From Mesorhizobium sp. B1-1-8 (GTDB taxonomy: Bacteria; Pseudomonadota; Alphaproteobacteria; Rhizobiales; Rhizobiaceae): 64,000 bases of DNA. Shown here one piece after another: positions 48,054 through 57,245 of this stretch (its first letter is position 1; every line of letters starts with the position of its first letter). The notes beneath the pieces are model-generated. The model was not told the DNA's origin. It worked only from the letters and a program-made list of their open reading frames with translations, and did not search any database. The DNA is taken from NCBI RefSeq assembly GCF_006442795.2, contig NZ_CP083956.1:5557501-5621500 (forward strand). The letters are read 5' to 3'. Both the position numbers and the translations under genes were made by a program.

Positions 48054-48710
48054 ATGACGACCCTGACCGAAACCCCTTTGGCCCCGCTGCTCGCCCGCCT
48101 GTTCAAAGAAGCCGATGCGGCGACCAGTCCGGCGATCGCCCGGTACTCGCGCGAGGAACGGACGCGCCTGCTCCACAGCAAGACCGAGTATCGCCAGTTC
48201 TACGGCAGCCTGAAGGACCTGTGGCTTGCGGTCTCGCCGGAGACCGGCACGCTGCTCTACATGCTGGCGCGCAGCACCGGCGCGCGCATCATCGTCGAAT
48301 TCGGCACCTCTTTCGGCATCTCGACGCTCTACCTCGCCGCGGCGCTGCGCGACAATGGCGGCGGCCGCCTGATCACGATGGAATTCGAGCCGTCCAAGGT
48401 GGTGCGGGCCAAGTCAAACCTGACGGAAGGCGGCCTCATCGATCTGGTGGAGATCCGCGAAGGCGACGCGCTGGAAACGCTCAGCACCGACCTGCCTGAC
48501 CGGATAGACCTCCTGCTGCTCGACGGCGCCAAGGCGCTCTATCCGGAGATCCTGGGCCTGGTCGAAAGCCGGCTCAGGCCGGGCGCGCTGGTCATCGCCG
48601 ACAATGCCGACTTCTCGCCCGAATATCTGGAGCGGGTGCGTGCGCCGGCCGGCGGCTATATGTCGACGCCGTTCGGCGACGACGTCGAGCTGTCGATGCG
48701 GCTCGGCTGA
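48054..48710 (+). CDS. SAM-dependent O-methyltransferase
   Basis: A 218-residue methyltransferase. IIVEFGTSFGISTLYLAAAL (about 79-98) is the SAM-binding first strand and loop; DRIDLLLLDGAKALYPEIL carries the Asp of motif with metal or substrate; the length fits class I Methyltransf_24/3 enzymes acting on small aromatic or lipid substrates. ATG 48054 follows GGAGA. It is divergent from a TetR regulator, a pairing typical of genes induced by the regulator's ligand. The substrate is unknown. Confidence 0.85.
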   Translation: MTTLTETPLAPLLARLFKEADAATSPAIARYSREERTRLLHSKTEYRQFYGSLKDLWLAVSPETGTLLYMLARSTGARIIVEFGTSFGISTLYLAAALRDNGGGRLITMEFEPSKVVRAKSNLTEGGLIDLVEIREGDALETLSTDLPDRIDLLLLDGAKALYPEILGLVESRLRPGALVIADNADFSPEYLERVRAPAGGYMSTPFGDDVELSMRLG

Positions 48711-48721
48711 AGCTAGCCAGA

Positions 48722-48819
48722 TCGGTTCATCGTTCCAGGTAAACGCTGAACCGCTCTATCTCTTGGTTTTTTAACGCAATTCCGAACGGAAAACCGTTTC
48801 ACACTTTTCCTGGAATTGC
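48722..48819. repeat. Dispersed palindromic repeat, family A copy 4
   Basis: The core 48776-48819 has GCAATTCC and GGAATTGC ends. The leader TCGGTTCATCGTTCC...AAACGC...CCGCTCT at 48722 matches the leader of copy 1 at 279, showing that the full element is about 100 bases long. Confidence 0.8.
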
Positions 48820-48898
48820 TCTACCGGCGGCAAAAGTTACGGATGGTGGTTCGGTCGCCCGGCACGGAAAACACCGCGATGTTGCTGGACACTTGCCG

Positions 48899-49807
48899 TT
48901 AGATCGGGCTCTGCGCCATTTGCGAATTGCGAAATTTCGGCCTTCCGGCATTGTTGGACGGCGGCGGCCGATGCTCGCGAAAGGCCATGGCAAGGGTGCG
49001 CAGCGCCTCGCGCGATTGCGGATCTGAGAGCGTGGAAAGCAGCAGGATTTCGGTCGCCGGCAGCGGCGGCAAGCCGAATTTGCGGCTGATCTCGATGGTG
49101 CCTGGCGGGGCGAGCCGACAGGAGAAGACAGCCGCGGCAAGACCCGCCGAAACGGCTTCGGCAACGGCAAAGGAGCCGCAGCCCAGGAAAACCTGCGTCC
49201 ACGGTATGCCGACCGCATCGAGCGCGCCGGTGACGATGTCTCGGATGCTGCAGGATGGCGAGGAAGCAGCCAGCCGCAGCGGCTCGCCGGGGCGGTAGAC
49301 GAAATCCGGCGTCGCGTACCAGCCGAATTGCTCCGGCGCCAGCACCTCGCCGTCGCGGCGGTCGTCCTCGCGCCGCACGATCGCGGCGTCTAGCTCGCCG
49401 CGATCGAAAGCAGCGAGCAGGTCGCGCGTGTCGTCGAGCCGCACCTCGATGGTCAGCGCCGGGTCATGCGCGTTGAGTCGCGCCAGCAAGGTCGGCACTT
49501 CCGCCCCGCCGACATGGGTGGCGATGCCCAGCCTGAAGTGGCGGCGAATGGCGGACAGGCTGGCGACGGCGCGGTCATGCGCGGCAAGCAACTGGCGCGC
49601 CGGCTCGAGGAACACCGCGCCGCGCGCCGACAGCCGCACCAGCCGCGGCGTCCGCTCGATCAATTTTTCGCCGATCCTCTCCTCCAGCCGCTTCAGCTTG
49701 ACGCTGATCGCGCCCTGGGTGCTGCCGAGGGCCTCGGCGGCGCGCGTGAAGGAGCGCAGGTCAGCGACGGCAATGAAGGCTTTCACGGCATCTACGTCCA
49801 GCGTCAT
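48899..49807 (-). CDS. LysR-family transcriptional regulator
   Basis: A 302-residue LysR protein. The winged helix-turn-helix RSFTRAAEALGSTQGAISVK (about 18-37) is followed by KLIERTPRLVRLSARG, and by a periplasmic-binding-like effector domain (FRLGIATHVGGAEVPTLLAR onward). ATG 49807 is preceded by GAGATAG. It is divergent from the MFS transporter across 140 bases, and LysR proteins usually control the divergent neighbour. The ligand is unknown. Confidence 0.9.
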   Translation of the reverse strand: MTLDVDAVKAFIAVADLRSFTRAAEALGSTQGAISVKLKRLEERIGEKLIERTPRLVRLSARGAVFLEPARQLLAAHDRAVASLSAIRRHFRLGIATHVGGAEVPTLLARLNAHDPALTIEVRLDDTRDLLAAFDRGELDAAIVRREDDRRDGEVLAPEQFGWYATPDFVYRPGEPLRLAASSPSCSIRDIVTGALDAVGIPWTQVFLGCGSFAVAEAVSAGLAAAVFSCRLAPPGTIEISRKFGLPPLPATEILLLSTLSDPQSREALRTLAMAFREHRPPPSNNAGRPKFRNSQMAQSPI

Positions 49808-49947
49808 GTCAGCTATCTCGTTTCGTTGTCACTGAAATATCCAACCATGCAATTTTAAAATGATCAAGCCTCCGCTAACTTGGTTGAGCGCGCAGCGGCG
49901 AACGGCCATCCGGTTGCGCCCTGCCCAGGAACTCGAGAGGTTTGACC

Positions 49948-51459
49948 ATGGCACCTGTCCTCACCCGCCGGGGCATCATCGTTCTGTTCGCCGTATGCCT
50001 TGCCTGCCTGATGTTCGGGCTGGAGATATCGAGCGTCCCAACCGTCCTGCCGACACTGGAGCAGGTGCTCGACGCCGACTTCAAGCAACTGCAATGGGTG
50101 ATGAACGCCTATACGATCGCAGTCACCACTGTGCTGATGGCGGTCGGCACCATGGCCGATCGCTATGGACGCAAGCGCGTCTTCCTGGTCTCGATCGCCG
50201 CATTCGGTCTCACCTCGCTGATCTGCGGTCTGGCCGGCAATGTCTCGACGCTGATCGTCGCGCGCTTTCTGCAGGGCCTGAGCGGCGGCGCGATGCTGAT
50301 CTGCCAGCTCGCCGTGCTGTCGCATGAATTCCAGGAAGGCCGCGAGCGCGCCGTGGCCTGGGGCTGGTGGGGCGTCATTTTCGGCATCGGCCTCGGCTTC
50401 GGCCCGACCGTCGGCGGCGGCATCGTCGCCGTGTCGAGCTGGCAGTGGGTGTTCCTCATCCACGTGGCGGTCGCGATCGTCGCCTTCGCGCTTGCGCTTT
50501 CCGGCGTCCATGAATCGAAGGACCCGCAAGCTGGCAGGTTGGATCTCGCCGGCATCCTGACCTTGTTGCCTGCCGTCTTCTGCCTCGTTTTCTATATCAC
50601 GCAAGGACCGGAGCTTGGCTTTGCCAGCCCGGCCGCCCTGGCGATCCTGGGATTGTCGATCGCAAGCTTCGTCGCGTTCCTGATCGCCGAAAGGATCAAC
50701 AAGCGGCCGATGTTCGATTTTTCGGTCTTTCGTATCCGCCCGTTTTCCGGCGCGATCGTCGGCTCGGCGGCAATGAACATCAGCTACTGGCCGTTCATGA
50801 TCTATCTGCCGATCTGGTTCCATGCCGGATTGGGCCTCGACAGCTTCGCCACCGGCCTTGCCTTGCTCGCCTACACGCTGCCGACGCTGGTGATGCCGCC
50901 TTTGGCAGAGCGGCTGTCGCTGCGCTACCGGCCCGGCGTCATCATCCCGGCAGGGCTCGCGATCATCGGCATTGGCTTCCTGCTGATGAGGTGGGGCAGC
51001 GCCGCGGCTCATGCCAGTTGGCTGACCATGCTCCCCGGCTGCCTGATCGCCGGCGCTGGCCTCGGCATCACCAACACGCCGGTGACCAACACCACCACCG
51101 GCTCGGTGTCGCGCGATCGCGTTGGGATGGCCTCCGGCATCGATATGAGCGCGCGCATGATCTCGCTTGCCGTGAACATCGCAGTGATGGGCTTTATCCT
51201 GGCGAGCGGCGTGCTCTCGCATCTCATAGCCACGCTGCCCGACCTCGATAGCGCCAGGCTTTATCAATTCGCCGAGGCGATCGCCGCCGGCAATCCGGTG
51301 CCGGGACTGCAGGACAACGTCGCCCACGACGCGCTGGCAAACGGCTTTGGCTGGGTGATGCTCTATGGCGGCATCGGCGTCTGGATCATGGCGGCGATCG
51401 GCTTTGCCATCTTCAAGGCACGACCGGTGCGGCAGGAAGTGGTTCAGCGCCAGGATTGA
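49948..51459 (+). CDS. MFS drug:H+ antiporter-like transporter (DHA2, 14 helices)
   Basis: A 503-residue inner-membrane transporter of the EmrB/QacA type. The opening helix, ALLLPTLE-like EISSVPTVLPTLEQVL, the motif A sequence GTMADRYGRKRVF, and a loop RLDLAGILTL characteristic of the DHA2 branch are present. About 14 helices are predicted. It likely exports a toxic or signalling compound; the substrate cannot be deduced. ATG 49948 is used, with GAGG about eight bases upstream, rather than TTG 49942. Confidence 0.9.
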   Translation: MAPVLTRRGIIVLFAVCLACLMFGLEISSVPTVLPTLEQVLDADFKQLQWVMNAYTIAVTTVLMAVGTMADRYGRKRVFLVSIAAFGLTSLICGLAGNVSTLIVARFLQGLSGGAMLICQLAVLSHEFQEGRERAVAWGWWGVIFGIGLGFGPTVGGGIVAVSSWQWVFLIHVAVAIVAFALALSGVHESKDPQAGRLDLAGILTLLPAVFCLVFYITQGPELGFASPAALAILGLSIASFVAFLIAERINKRPMFDFSVFRIRPFSGAIVGSAAMNISYWPFMIYLPIWFHAGLGLDSFATGLALLAYTLPTLVMPPLAERLSLRYRPGVIIPAGLAIIGIGFLLMRWGSAAAHASWLTMLPGCLIAGAGLGITNTPVTNTTTGSVSRDRVGMASGIDMSARMISLAVNIAVMGFILASGVLSHLIATLPDLDSARLYQFAEAIAAGNPVPGLQDNVAHDALANGFGWVMLYGGIGVWIMAAIGFAIFKARPVRQEVVQRQD

Positions 51460-51471
51460 ACCCGATGATGG

Positions 51472-52161
51472 TCAGCCAACCGGCTGCAGCGGGTCGCCGC
51501 CGATCTTGGATAGCTGGATGACCGCCTGGGTGCGGCTGTCGACGCCGAGCTTCTGCAGAATGGCCGAGACATGCGCCTTGATGGTGGCTTCGGAGACGCC
51601 GAGCTCATAGGCGATCTGCTTGTTGAGCAGCCCTTCGGCCAGCATGCCGAGCACGCGCGTCTGCTGCGGGGTCAGCGCCTGCAGCCGCTTGATCAGGTCG
51701 GAAATCTCCGGATCGCGCTCGACGCCGAGTTCAACACCGGCGGGCGCGGCGATGTCGCCGGCGAGCACCGCCCGCACGGCGCCGCGTATCTCCTCCATGC
51801 TGGCCGATTTGGAGATGAAGCCGGAAGCGCCGAGATCCAGCGCGCGGCGGATGGTGACGGGATCGTCATGCGCCGACACCACCACCAGCGGCACGGTCGG
51901 ATGGATGCCGCGCAGCGAGATCAGCCCCGACAGGCCGCTGGCGCCCGGCATCGACAGATCGAGCAGCACCATGTCGACGTCCTCGTTGGCCACCACCAGC
52001 GCCTTGGCGCTTTCGAAATCGCCGGCCTCGTGGATGGCGGCGACGTCGCCGATGCCGGCCAGCGCCTCCTTCAGCGCGCCGCGAAAAAGCGGATGATCGT
52101 CGGCAATGACGAAGGTGTGGCCCGACGGCAAGTAGCCCTCCCCCGATCCCATCGTTGTCAT
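51472..52161 (-). CDS. LuxR/NarL-family response regulator
   Basis: A 229-residue response regulator. The receiver has ADDHPLFR and phospho-acceptor Asp68 in LLDLSMPG; the output domain has the LuxR helix-turn-helix EGLLNKQIAYELGVSEATIK then AHVSAILQKLGV. No sensor kinase is adjacent. The hybrid kinase at 43828 is of a class often found with such regulators, but they are about 4 kb apart with other genes between, so a partnership is only inferred. It converges with the MFS gene. Confidence 0.9.
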   Translation of the reverse strand: MTTMGSGEGYLPSGHTFVIADDHPLFRGALKEALAGIGDVAAIHEAGDFESAKALVVANEDVDMVLLDLSMPGASGLSGLISLRGIHPTVPLVVVSAHDDPVTIRRALDLGASGFISKSASMEEIRGAVRAVLAGDIAAPAGVELGVERDPEISDLIKRLQALTPQQTRVLGMLAEGLLNKQIAYELGVSEATIKAHVSAILQKLGVDSRTQAVIQLSKIGGDPLQPVG

Positions 52162-52251
52162 GTGCTTTTTGCGGGATCGGCAACGATTATGCGGCGACGC
52201 GGCCCGTTTTCAAGCAACAAAGACCGCGCGCCGGGTTTTCCCCAGAGCGGT

Positions 52252-52689
52252 TCAAGTCTTTTGCGCGTTGGGCTTGGCGCCGCCTTCGCCGTCTTCCTTG
52301 TCCATATCCTTGACGATGTCCTTGAAGGTCCGGAAGAAGCGCTCCATGTAGCCCATCGTCCTGTTGAAATCCTCCTCGCTCGGCAGGTTGGATTCGAGCC
52401 GGGCAGAAGGCGAGTTCTCGAGCTTGGTGACGCGCTCATCCAGCGCCTTGACCGAATTTTGCAGGCGGTCGATCTCGTCCTGGTAAGCAGAGCGCTCGTC
52501 GGCCGCCATCTTGCAGACGAGCTGGCCGGAACGTTCCTCGCAGACCGACATGGCGCCGGTTTTGGTGTCCATGCGGACATAGCCGTTGGCCGATTTCTCC
52601 AGCCGGTAGCGGTCGGCCTCCTCGGACCAGGCGGAAGCGGCGACCAGGGAGCAGAGGGCCGCGGGGATCAGGATGTGCTGCAGACGCAT
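52252..52689 (-). CDS. Small secreted coiled-coil protein of unknown function
   Basis: A 145-residue protein with a signal peptide (LQHILIPAALCSLVAASAWS). The mature part includes a Cys pair (SVCEERSGQLVCKMA), a predicted coiled coil (YQDEIDRLQNSVKALDERVT) and an acidic/basic tail. GGAGG stands before ATG 52689; the frame upstream to 52773 is not needed. It is periplasmic by prediction. No family was recognised. Confidence 0.72.
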   Translation of the reverse strand: MRLQHILIPAALCSLVAASAWSEEADRYRLEKSANGYVRMDTKTGAMSVCEERSGQLVCKMAADERSAYQDEIDRLQNSVKALDERVTKLENSPSARLESNLPSEEDFNRTMGYMERFFRTFKDIVKDMDKEDGEGGAKPNAQKT

Positions 52690-52798
52690 GTTGTCCTCCA
52701 TGAGCCGGTGAACGCACCTATCACAGGTTTGCGCCGGAAATGGGGAAGAGTTCGGGTGGAGCCTTCCCCGCATGTTCTGTTCGGACTATAGCGCAACT

Positions 52799-53149
52799 AT
52801 GTCTCAGATTATCTACAAGATTGCCCCTGAAGCTCTTTGGCGCGAAGCCGAGAAGAACGGCCGCTTCACGGGTGCCGCGATCGACATCGCCGACGGCTTC
52901 ATCCATTTCTCCACCGCGCAGCAGGTCCGCGAAACGGCGGCGAAGCATTTCGCCGGCCAGACAGACTTGCTGTTGATCGCTGTGGATGGGGCGCAGTTGG
53001 GTGAAGCGCTGAAATATGAGGTGTCGCGCGGCGGCGCGCTGTTTCCGCACCTCTACGCTGCGCTCGGCCTCGATGCCGTTCTGTGGGCAAAACCGCTGCC
53101 GCTCGGCGACAGCGGCCAACACGAATTCCCGGCGCTGGAGGGCGAATGA
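52799..53149 (+). CDS. DUF952-family protein
   Basis: A 116-residue cytosolic protein whose IYKIAPEALWREAEKNG and DGFIHFSTAQQVRETA regions are hallmarks of the DUF952 family. The fold resembles ADP-ribosyltransferase-like folds in some family members, but no activity is established. The gene overlaps pyrD by four bases (ATGA), so it is co-translated with it; that link is often seen in alphaproteobacteria and may point to a housekeeping role. ATG 52799 is used. Confidence 0.85.
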   Translation: MSQIIYKIAPEALWREAEKNGRFTGAAIDIADGFIHFSTAQQVRETAAKHFAGQTDLLLIAVDGAQLGEALKYEVSRGGALFPHLYAALGLDAVLWAKPLPLGDSGQHEFPALEGE

Positions 53150-54225
53150 GCATGCTCGACCGGATCGGCCGGAAGGTCTTGTTCACATTCGATCCCGAAA
53201 CCGCGCATGGGATGTCGATCAAGGCACTTCGCTGCGGCCTGCCGATCGGCGCGCCGGCTCCGCGTGACGCCAGGCTCAAGGTCAAGGTCTGCGGACTCGA
53301 TTTTCCGAACCCGCTCGGCATGGCAGCCGGCTACGACAAAAATGCCGAGGTGCCGGATGCGCTCATCGGCCTCGGCTTCGGCTTCGCCGAGGTCGGCACC
53401 ATCACGCCGCTGCCGCAGGCCGGCAACCCCAAGCCGCGCATCTTCCGGCTGACGGCGGACGAGGCGGTGATCAACCGGCTGGGTTTCAACAATGAAGGCC
53501 ATGCAGCGGCTGAAAAACGCCTCGCGGCGCGCAAGGGGCGCCCGGGCATCGTCGGTATAAACATCGGCGCCAACAAGGACAGCGCCGACCGCATCGGTGA
53601 CTATGAGCGCGGCGTGACGCGCTTTGCGCCCTATGCTTCCTATCTCACCGTCAACATTTCCTCGCCCAACACGCCCGGCCTGCGCAACATGCAGGCGCGC
53701 GAGCAGCTCGGCGAGTTGCTGTCGCGGGTGATCGCGGCGCGTGCGGCGGCAGCGGCGCAGCCGCCCATCTTCCTCAAGATCGCGCCTGACCTCGTCGAGG
53801 CGGAGCTGGAAGACATCGCCGCCGAGGTCACCGAGAAGAAGCTCGACGGCGTCATCGTCTCCAACACGACGCTGGCGCGGACGGGATTGCGCAGCACCGC
53901 TTTCGCCGGCGAGACCGGCGGCCTGTCGGGCAAGCCGCTGTTCGAGCGCTCGACCGCGGTGCTTGCCCGGATGCGCAAGCTGCTCGGGCCAAAGATGGCG
54001 ATCATCGGCGTCGGCGGCGTCGATTCAGCGGAGGCGGCGCTGGAGAAAATCCGAGCCGGCGCCGACCTCGTGCAACTGTACACCGGCATGATCTATGCCG
54101 GGCCGGCGCTGCCCGGGCGGATCATTGCCGGCATGCTGGGCTTCGCGGAGCGGGAGCGCCTGAGTTCAATAACGGACTTGCGCGATATCGCCTGCGAGCG
54201 TTGGGCATCCACGCCGCTCAGCTAA
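53146..54225 (+). CDS. pyrD: Dihydroorotate dehydrogenase (quinone)
   Basis: A 359-residue class 2 enzyme of pyrimidine synthesis. It oxidises dihydroorotate to orotate and passes electrons to the quinone pool at the inner membrane. The N-terminal FMN and membrane-contact helix (about 1-40) is present; NPLGMAAGYDKNAEV, the catalytic Ser region NISSPNTPGLRN, FLKIAPDL and IIGVGGVDSAEAALEKI fit the family. It begins by four-base overlap with the DUF952 gene and ends by an eight-base overlap with the convergent MATE gene. Confidence 0.95.
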   Translation: MSMLDRIGRKVLFTFDPETAHGMSIKALRCGLPIGAPAPRDARLKVKVCGLDFPNPLGMAAGYDKNAEVPDALIGLGFGFAEVGTITPLPQAGNPKPRIFRLTADEAVINRLGFNNEGHAAAEKRLAARKGRPGIVGINIGANKDSADRIGDYERGVTRFAPYASYLTVNISSPNTPGLRNMQAREQLGELLSRVIAARAAAAAQPPIFLKIAPDLVEAELEDIAAEVTEKKLDGVIVSNTTLARTGLRSTAFAGETGGLSGKPLFERSTAVLARMRKLLGPKMAIIGVGGVDSAEAALEKIRAGADLVQLYTGMIYAGPALPGRIIAGMLGFAERERLSSITDLRDIACERWASTPLS

Positions 54226-55552
54226 AGGCGGTCCGCACCCTAAGTCGCAGGACCGCGAGCAGGCTGATCCCGCGCACCAGCAGGAAGACATGCAACGATG
54301 CCCACAGGCCATTGTTGCCGAAGGCAGGCGCCAGCGTGATGAGAGCCGTGCTGAAGGCGAGGAACGACAGCAGCATCATGTTGCGCATGTCGCGCGACCA
54401 GGTGGCGCCGATGAAGACGCCGTCCATCTGGAACGCCAGCACGCCGCTCAGCGCGGTGAAGGCCGCCCACGGCAGATAGGCGTCGGCGACCGCGCGGACA
54501 TCCTGAGAGGTGGCCACCAGCGCGACGAGATCGGCGCCGGCGGTCAGCAGAATAAGAGTAGCGACACCCGCGAGGCCGAAACCCCAGATGAGCGTCAGCC
54601 GCACGGCCTGCCGGAAAGGCGCGGCGGCATGCGCGCCGACGGCGCGGCCGGCCAATTGCTCGGCGGCGGTGGCGAAGCCGTCGAGGAAATAGCCGGCAAT
54701 GAGGAAGAAATTCATCAGCACAGCATTGGCGGCGAGCGTCACCGTGCCGAACTGCGCGCCCTGGCGGGTGAACAGCGCAAAGGCGGCAAGCAGCGAGAAG
54801 GAGCGGATCATGATGTCGCGGTTGAGCGACAGCATGCGCCGGTAGGCCGGCAGGTCGAGGATGCGGCAGCGCGACGGCCGCTCCAGCCTGCAGAACCGCC
54901 TGAGGACGATTGCGAGACCCAAGAGCATGGCCAGGAACTCGCCGGTGACGGTTGCCGAGGCGACGCCGGCGACGCCCCAGCCGAGCTCCAGGCCAAGCAG
55001 GATGCAAAGCACGATGTTGATGCCGTTGAGCACGGCCTGCAGCATCAGCCCCAGTCCGCCTTCGCCGCGCCCGAGCACGTAACCCAGTATGGCGTAGTTG
55101 ATGAGCGAGAAGGGTGCGGCGAGCAGCCTGATGCGGATATAGACGGACATCGCCGCACTGACGCGCGGCTCGGCGCCCATGAACCACTGACCGGCCACGG
55201 CAAAGAGCGGCGCCAATACAGCAAGTACGACGCCGGCGACGACAGCGATCAGCACGGCGCGCCACAGCACCGCCTGTTCCTCCAGCGCGTCGCCGCGCCC
55301 GAAAGCCTGGGCGACGAGGCCGGTGGTGCCGGAGCGCAGGAAGTTGAAGGTGGTGAAAACGACGTCGAAGATCAGCGCGCCGGCCGCAAGGCCGCCGAGC
55401 AAGGCGGCGTCGCCGAATTGTCCGACCACCGCAGTGTCGACGATGCCGAGCAGCGGCGTCGTCAGATAGGCAAGCGTCATCGGCACGGCGATCGCCAGCA
55501 CCGAGCGGTTGGTGACGGCGAAGGATCTTGCGTTGGCCCCGGTTACATCCAA
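54218..55552 (-). CDS. MATE-family efflux transporter (DinF-like)
   Basis: A 444-residue, 12-helix transporter. ATP-independent export by Na+ or H+ gradient is expected. The first helix region VLAIAVPMTLAYLTTPLLG and DTAVVGQFGDAALLGGLAAG are typical; the second half repeats the fold (LAANAVLMNFFLIAGYFLDG). The branch looks like DinF/NorM relatives; the substrate is unknown. The start is a TTG at 55552 with no clear ribosome-binding site, and the true start may be different by a few residues. Its last eight bases overlap the end of pyrD on the other strand. Confidence 0.88.
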   Translation of the reverse strand: MDVTGANARSFAVTNRSVLAIAVPMTLAYLTTPLLGIVDTAVVGQFGDAALLGGLAAGALIFDVVFTTFNFLRSGTTGLVAQAFGRGDALEEQAVLWRAVLIAVVAGVVLAVLAPLFAVAGQWFMGAEPRVSAAMSVYIRIRLLAAPFSLINYAILGYVLGRGEGGLGLMLQAVLNGINIVLCILLGLELGWGVAGVASATVTGEFLAMLLGLAIVLRRFCRLERPSRCRILDLPAYRRMLSLNRDIMIRSFSLLAAFALFTRQGAQFGTVTLAANAVLMNFFLIAGYFLDGFATAAEQLAGRAVGAHAAAPFRQAVRLTLIWGFGLAGVATLILLTAGADLVALVATSQDVRAVADAYLPWAAFTALSGVLAFQMDGVFIGATWSRDMRNMMLLSFLAFSTALITLAPAFGNNGLWASLHVFLLVRGISLLAVLRLRVRTAFS

Positions 55553-55679
55553 AGGATTGCTGCCCTGCTGATTTGCGGCTTGATCGAACAGCCGGTGTGC
55601 CCCAGTTTGCCGGCGTCACGCAACCGCCATCCGGCCAACCGCCAACCGAATTCCAGCCCTGGCGCAGACTCGCTCATAC

Positions 55680-56582
55680 ATGCCGCTGCAGATCGTCCAC
55701 CATCCCGACTACGATGCCGGCTTTGCCGTCAACCATCGCTTTCCGATGAGCAAATACCCGCTTTTGATGGAAGCCTTGCGCTCGCGCGGCCTGGCGGTGC
55801 CGGAAGCGCTGTCGATGCCCGAGCCGGCGCCGGCAGCCTGGCTGAAGCTGGCGCACGCGGCCGACTATGTCGACCAGGTGCTGGCATGCGAAGTGCCGGC
55901 AAGGATCGAGCGCGAGATCGGCTTTCCGGTCGGCAGGCGCGTTTCGCTGAGGGCGCAGCTTGCCACGGCCGGCACGGTGCTGGCGGCAAGGCTGGCGCTG
56001 CGACACGGCATTGCCTGCAACGCGGCCGGCGGCAGCCACCATGCCAGGCGCGCGCAAGGCGCCGGCTTCTGCACCTTCAACGACGTCGCCGTCGCCTCGC
56101 TCGTGCTGCTGGCGGAAGGTGCCGCCGAAAGCATTCTGGTCGTCGACCTCGACGTGCATCAGGGCGACGGCACGGCCGACATCCTTCGTGACGAGCCGCG
56201 CGCCTTCGCCTTTTCCATGCATGGCGATCGCAATTATCCGGCGCGCAAGATCGCTTCCGACCTCGATGTCGCGCTGCCAGACGGCACCGGCGATGCCGCC
56301 TATCTCGAGCGGCTCGGCGCCATTCTGCCGGAACTGTCAGGCAAAAGGCGCTGGGACCTGGTCTTCTACAATGCCGGGGTCGACGTCCATGCGCAGGACA
56401 GGCTCGGCAGGCTGTCGCTCAGCGACGACGGCCTGCGCGCCCGCGACGCCATGGTGATCGGCCATTTCCGTGCGCGCGGCATCCCGCTGTGCGGGGTCAT
56501 CGGCGGCGGCTATTCGACCGATGTGCCGGCGCTTGCCGCGCGCCACGCCATCCTGTTCGAGGCGGCATCCGGTTACGCTTGA
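55680..56582 (+). CDS. Histone-deacetylase/acetoin-utilisation family hydrolase
   Basis: A 300-residue zinc hydrolase of the AcuC/HDAC fold. NAAGGSHHARRAQGAGFCTF contains the tandem catalytic His pair, DLDVHQGDGT (D156 onward) holds the zinc-binding Asp/His, and the last GGGYS is conserved. Bacterial members remove acetyl or related groups from amines or proteins; the natural substrate is not indicated. It is a single gene on its strand and its role cannot be taken from the neighbours. Confidence 0.9.
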   Translation: MPLQIVHHPDYDAGFAVNHRFPMSKYPLLMEALRSRGLAVPEALSMPEPAPAAWLKLAHAADYVDQVLACEVPARIEREIGFPVGRRVSLRAQLATAGTVLAARLALRHGIACNAAGGSHHARRAQGAGFCTFNDVAVASLVLLAEGAAESILVVDLDVHQGDGTADILRDEPRAFAFSMHGDRNYPARKIASDLDVALPDGTGDAAYLERLGAILPELSGKRRWDLVFYNAGVDVHAQDRLGRLSLSDDGLRARDAMVIGHFRARGIPLCGVIGGGYSTDVPALAARHAILFEAASGYA

Positions 56583-56587
56583 AAATC

Positions 56588-56851
56588 TTATTTCCTATAG
56601 CTGGTGATCCTGAGCAGGATGAAGACCGGCACAACGATGGCCGCACCAAGCAGGATATAGCCGAGGAAACGGTCGATCGCGTGGAAGCCGAGGTTCCACA
56701 GGTCGACGAAGAACTTCTGGACGCCATAGAAGACATCCATCGGCGTCCAGCCGAAGGCGTTCATGACGAGGCCGACGAGGAAGGAGATCACCAAAAGCTT
56801 CAGGAACACCCTGAGCGGCGAGTCGCCGAGAAAGCGCGTCAGTGAGGACAA
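56588..56851 (-). CDS. Small inner-membrane protein (DUF6460-like)
   Basis: An 87-residue protein with a short basic head (SSLTRFLGDSPLRVF) and two helices, LLVISFLVGLVMNAFGW and the stretch LGYILLGAAIVVPVFILLRI, separated by a Trp/Phe-rich loop. I associate this pattern with DUF6460, without certainty. No ATG is suitable: TTG 56851 is chosen since GGAG lies exactly seven bases upstream; the longer open frame to 57193 is a shadow. The stop is five bases from that of the convergent hydrolase. Confidence 0.65.
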   Translation of the reverse strand: MSSLTRFLGDSPLRVFLKLLVISFLVGLVMNAFGWTPMDVFYGVQKFFVDLWNLGFHAIDRFLGYILLGAAIVVPVFILLRITSYRK

Positions 56852-57245
56852 AGCCAATCTCCGGTTCGAGCTGCCCGATTCGGGAGCATGACCCCAGAAA
56901 TACGCACTTGGGCGTCCGCCATCAAGCAGTGCGGTTGCTGATCGGGCATCATCCCAACTGCTTAATTTTGTGTAAACAGGAACGCTGCAAACTACTGAAA
57001 ATAAATAGAAAAAACCGCATTTTTCCAACCTGCGCAATGTGCATGCAATTTTCGCCTGCCAAATAGAGCGGGTCTTCGAGCGATGTCTCATATCGGGAGT
57101 TCGGACGCAGGGTGAAGCCTGCGGGCCGCCGGAATTGCATTGCCCGCGAAAGACATTCGAACCGGAGCGCGGCCATCCCAAGGGCGGCTCCAAGGATCAA
57201 TCTCCGCATCGGTCTTCCGCTGCGTGCGCGTTCTGGAGTGTTGCT
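56852..57245. other. A+T-rich divergent gap upstream of the outer-membrane protein gene
   Basis: These 394 bases hold no gene. The section 56940-57030 is strikingly A+T-rich (GAAAATAAATAGAAAAAACC) against the GC-rich background, and is probably the promoter of the strongly expressed outer-membrane protein and of the small membrane protein. No recognised operator was found. Confidence 0.55.

Noticed and set aside
54290..56191. Plus-strand open frame of 633 codons
   Set aside because: Antisense to the MATE gene and then out of frame across the hydrolase gene; its product is a low-complexity Gln/Glu/Arg-rich string typical of the reverse of a hydrophobic GC-rich gene.
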